A DNA stretch of 64,000 nucleotides from DATAXP01 sp036272935 (GTDB lineage Bacteria > Planctomycetota > Planctomycetia > Pirellulales > PNKZ01), in assembly GCA_036272935.1 (NCBI GenBank), contig DATAXP010000050.1:1-64000 (forward strand). The letters run 5' to 3'. The notes below the pieces were generated by a model, which worked only from the letters and a program-made list of their open reading frames with translations, had not been told where the DNA came from and did not search any database. Below, one piece after another: positions 61,611-64,000 of this stretch. Every line of letters begins with the position of its first letter. Position 1 is the stretch's first letter. The position numbers and the translations under genes are program-made.

Positions 61611-63083
61611 GTGCACCCGATCGATGATGCGATGCGGCTTGAGGCTCGGCGGCACTTTTTGACGCAGGGGACTGTCGGCCTTGGGGCAATGGCTCTGGCG
61701 ACGCTGCTCGAAGGCGAGGATGCGCGCGGCGCGGAGATGAGTTCAAGCCCACGGGCGGGTGTCCGTGGGCTTCCGGAGCTGCCGCACTTCACGCCCACGG
61801 CCAAGCGCGTGATCTACCTGTTCCAATCGGGCGCGCCGTCGCAGATGGACTTGTTCGACTACAAGCCGACGCTGGAAAAATCCCGCGGCAACGACCTGCC
61901 CGATTCAGTGCGCATGGGACAGCGGCTCACCGGCATGACCTCGGGGCAAAAGAGCTTTCCGATCGCCCCGTCGATGTTCAAGTTCGCCCGTCACGGCACC
62001 AGCGGCGCCTGGATCAGCGAGCTGCTGCCGCACTTGCCCGAGGTGGCCGACGAGCTGTGCTTCGTCAAGAGTATGCACACCGAGGCGATCAACCACGATC
62101 CGGCGGTCACGTTCATGACGACCGGCGCGCAGTTGGCCGGGCGACCGAGCATTGGGGCGTGGGTGTCGTATGGCTTGGGAAGCGAGAACGGCGATTTGCC
62201 GGCGTTCGTGGCGATGATCTCGCGCGGCACCGGTCGGCCGAACGATCAGCCGCTGTACGACCGGTTGTGGGGGAGCGGGTTCCTGCCGTCGCGCTACCAA
62301 GGCGTGAAGTTCCGCAGCATCGGCGATCCGGTGCTGTTCCTGTCGAACCCCGCGGGAGTCGATGCCGACACGCGCCGCCGCATGCTCGACGACCTCGGCC
62401 AGCTCAACGAGCTGCGGCTGGCGGCGAGCGGCGACCCGGAAATCTCGACGCGGATCGCGCAGTACGAGCTGGCCTTTCGCATGCAAACCTCCGTCCCCGA
62501 GCTGACCGATGTGTCGCAGGAACCCGACGAGGTGTTCGAGATGTATGGCCCCGAGTCGCGCACTCCCGGCACATTCGCGGCGAACTGCCTGTTGGCCCGC
62601 CGACTGGCGGAGCGCGGCGTGCGCTTCATCCAGTTGTTCCACATGGGCTGGGACCAGCACTCGACATTGCCCAAGCAAATCCGCGGCCAGTGCCGCGATA
62701 CCGATCAACCGTCGACGGCGCTCATCAAAGATTTAAAACGCCGCGGTCTGTTGGACGATACGCTGGTGGTGTGGGGAGGCGAGTTTGGCCGGACCGTGTA
62801 CTGCCAGGGAGAGTTCACCGCCACGAATTACGGTCGCGACCATCATCCGCGTTGCTTCACGGTATGGCTGGCCGGTGGCGGCATCCGACCCGGAACGACC
62901 TACGGCGCGACCGACGATCATAGCTACAACATCGCGGAGAACCCGGTCCACGTGCACGATTTGAACGCGACGATCCTACACTGCTTAGGGATCGACCACC
63001 GCCGGCTGACGTTCAAGTTCCAAGGCCGCAACCACCGCCTGACCGACGTGCACGGCGAACTGGTCAAGGCGATCCTGGCGTAG
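61611..63083 (+). CDS. DUF1501 domain protein
   Basis: 490 residues starting at GTG 61611, with AAGGAG 11 bp upstream overlapping the end of the preceding gene. LEARRHFLTQGTVGLGAMALATLL is a Tat-type signal. The DUF1501 body has RVIYLFQSGAPSQMDLFDYKP, EAINHDPAVTFMTTGA, DTLVVWGGEFGRTVYCQ, and YGRDHHPRCFTVWLAGGG. Partner of the preceding DUF1549/1553 protein. Its stop is 7 bp before a TTTAGCCGCG palindrome. Confidence 0.94.
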   Translation: MHPIDDAMRLEARRHFLTQGTVGLGAMALATLLEGEDARGAEMSSSPRAGVRGLPELPHFTPTAKRVIYLFQSGAPSQMDLFDYKPTLEKSRGNDLPDSVRMGQRLTGMTSGQKSFPIAPSMFKFARHGTSGAWISELLPHLPEVADELCFVKSMHTEAINHDPAVTFMTTGAQLAGRPSIGAWVSYGLGSENGDLPAFVAMISRGTGRPNDQPLYDRLWGSGFLPSRYQGVKFRSIGDPVLFLSNPAGVDADTRRRMLDDLGQLNELRLAASGDPEISTRIAQYELAFRMQTSVPELTDVSQEPDEVFEMYGPESRTPGTFAANCLLARRLAERGVRFIQLFHMGWDQHSTLPKQIRGQCRDTDQPSTALIKDLKRRGLLDDTLVVWGGEFGRTVYCQGEFTATNYGRDHHPRCFTVWLAGGGIRPGTTYGATDDHSYNIAENPVHVHDLNATILHCLGIDHRRLTFKFQGRNHRLTDVHGELVKAILA

Positions 63084-63087
63084 CGTT

Positions 63088-63900
63088 TCATTTAGCCGCG
63101 TCGCTTGCGACGCGCGGGGCAAGCCCCGCGGCTAAATTACCAGCATGCATCGGTGGCGGTGCTGAGCCATGTGGCTCATCGACTCGGTGGCGACGATAGC
63201 CGTGCTGCTTGAATACCGGCAGTTCGCCGAGTTTGCGAGTGCCGCTTTCGGCCCAGGCTTCGGCTTCGAGCGTCAGACGGTTGAGCATGCGCTCGACTTG
63301 CTGGCGATAGCGTTCGACGCCGTCGCGGTCGAGGTTCGCCGGGATGTGCATCTCGGGGCTTACAACCGCGCGGGCGCGGGAGTACGGTTTCGGCACGGCA
63401 AAGCGGTCCCACGTGGGCGCCCGCCACGGACGATCGTAGCCGAAGCCCATCGCCACGATCGGCAGGCCCAGTTTCGATGCCAGGTATACGGGACCTTGGG
63501 CGAGCACGCGCCGCGGGCCGCGAGGGCCGTCGGGCGTGATCGTAAGGTTCATGTGCTGGCTGCGCTCGGTCAGCTCGCGGATGGCTGCCGAGGCGCCGCG
63601 GTAGGTCGAGCCGCGGACGCAGGCGAAGCCCATGTAATGGGCTGCGCGGCTCAGGATTTCGGCATCGCCGTGGCGGCTCACGAGCATCGCCATATCGCAG
63701 TGCCCGCGCATGTAGAGCGGAAACAGGATGTACTCGTGCCAGAAGAGATAAATCTTCCGGCCGCGCCAGCTCGGCTTCACCGGGTCGGCCGAGGGATCGT
63801 AGTAGGCGACGCGATAGTCGAGCGTCGACATCCATGCGCGGACCCAACTGGTGGCGATCAAGCCGGCGGCGCCGACGAGCGCGGGGTGGCGAAGTTTCAT
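63088..63900 (-). CDS. DUF374 lysophospholipid acyltransferase-like protein with repeat-derived C-terminus
   Basis: 270 residues. N-terminal hydrophobic helix (about 8-25), then DUF374 features: IYLFWHEYILFPLYM near 50-64, MLVSRHGDAEILSRAAHYMGFACVRGSTYRGASAAIREL near 72-110, and TPDGPRGPRRVLAQG near 122-136. Family members transfer acyl chains in membrane lipid or lipid A synthesis. The last 16 residues (NLAAGLAPRVASDAAK) are the translation of the palindrome at 63090-63137, so the original end of the protein was altered by that repeat. Confidence 0.9.
   Translation of the reverse strand: MKLRHPALVGAAGLIATSWVRAWMSTLDYRVAYYDPSADPVKPSWRGRKIYLFWHEYILFPLYMRGHCDMAMLVSRHGDAEILSRAAHYMGFACVRGSTYRGASAAIRELTERSQHMNLTITPDGPRGPRRVLAQGPVYLASKLGLPIVAMGFGYDRPWRAPTWDRFAVPKPYSRARAVVSPEMHIPANLDRDGVERYRQQVERMLNRLTLEAEAWAESGTRKLGELPVFKQHGYRRHRVDEPHGSAPPPMHAGNLAAGLAPRVASDAAK
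63090..63137. repeat. TTTAGCCGCG palindrome at convergent junction, copy 3
   Basis: Outer arms ATTTAGCCGCG (63090-63100) and CGCGGCTAAAT (63127-63137) are perfect complements; inner hairpins TCGC-TT-GCGA and CGCGGGGC-AA-GCCCCGCG form a cruciform. Between DUF1501 (+) and the acyltransferase (-). Confidence 0.9.
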
Positions 63901-63926
63901 CGGGTGGCGTCCTTGCCAGAAATGTG

Positions 63927-63985
63927 ATGAGTTAGGAGTTATGAATTATGAATTGGCGGCACGCATAACTCATAACTCATAATCT
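63927..63985. repeat. Heptamer hairpin array (GAGTTAT family)
   Basis: Left arm GAGTTAG GAGTTAT GAATTAT GAATT (63929-63954), right arm GCATAACTCATAACTCATAA (63963 onwards). 7-bp period. It lies just upstream of the acyltransferase start, at the window edge. Confidence 0.85.
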
Positions 63986-64000
63986 CCGCTGAACACTTCG

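Overview
The window is GC-rich bacterial DNA that is almost certainly from a planctomycete of the Pirellulales type. The markers are two separate DUF1549/DUF1553 (PSCyt/PSD) plus DUF1501 gene pairs, an N-terminally LEPR-XLL-tagged secreted glycosidase, a sulfatase, a DUF1080/ThuA protein, YCF48-like repeats, and an ECF sigma factor with small membrane partners. No rRNA or tRNA gene, CRISPR array or classical transposase was found.

Layout. 1-5.7 kb (minus): a very long multidomain secreted protein cut by the left edge, a sulfatase and an unknown exported protein. 5.85-18.1 kb (minus): an eight-gene, mostly stop/start-overlapping operon comprising a coiled-coil membrane protein, a MoxR ATPase, a GATase-like membrane protein, an ABC ATPase and permease, DUF58, BatA/VWA and double-VWA proteins. 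18.4-23.1 kb (minus): methyltransferase-hisD-hisC-hisB, with foreign-looking modules wedged between the his genes (a four-helix-bundle S23-type gene; a broken DUF4160 plus DUF2442). 23.5-26.2 kb: a VapBC-like toxin-antitoxin pair beside accC and accB. 26.4-31.7 kb: larB-nnrD, ppx/gppA, ribF and a DHH phosphoesterase. 31.8-36.0 kb: Rieske protein and a cytochrome b-c fusion, then a DUF1080/ThuA protein. 36.1-43 kb: XRE regulator, GH18 enzyme, methyltransferase, an unknown protein, and a transglutaminase lipoprotein. 43-53.4 kb: parvulin, enolase-superfamily enzyme, DUF4186, TolC-like lipoprotein, and a HlyD / double-ATPase / two-permease export system. 53.5-63.1 kb: two divergent DUF1549-DUF1501 operons separated by an ECF sigma cassette, then a DUF374 acyltransferase.

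The most interesting material is repetitive rather than a single gene. (1) At least seven intergenic arrays of quite different sequence all have a strict 7-bp period, and most are built as inverted arms; one pair of arms encloses the S23-type four-helix gene inside the his operon. (2) Two 114-bp (38-codon) cruciform-capable elements with perfect terminal inverted repeats and a compensatory base change occur 2.8 kb apart, one of them read in frame in a gene. (3) The vapBC-like cassette is bracketed by 43-bp direct repeats made of the accC 3' end. (4) TAGCCGCG-type palindromes sit at three tail-to-tail gene junctions, and one supplies the C-terminus of a protein.
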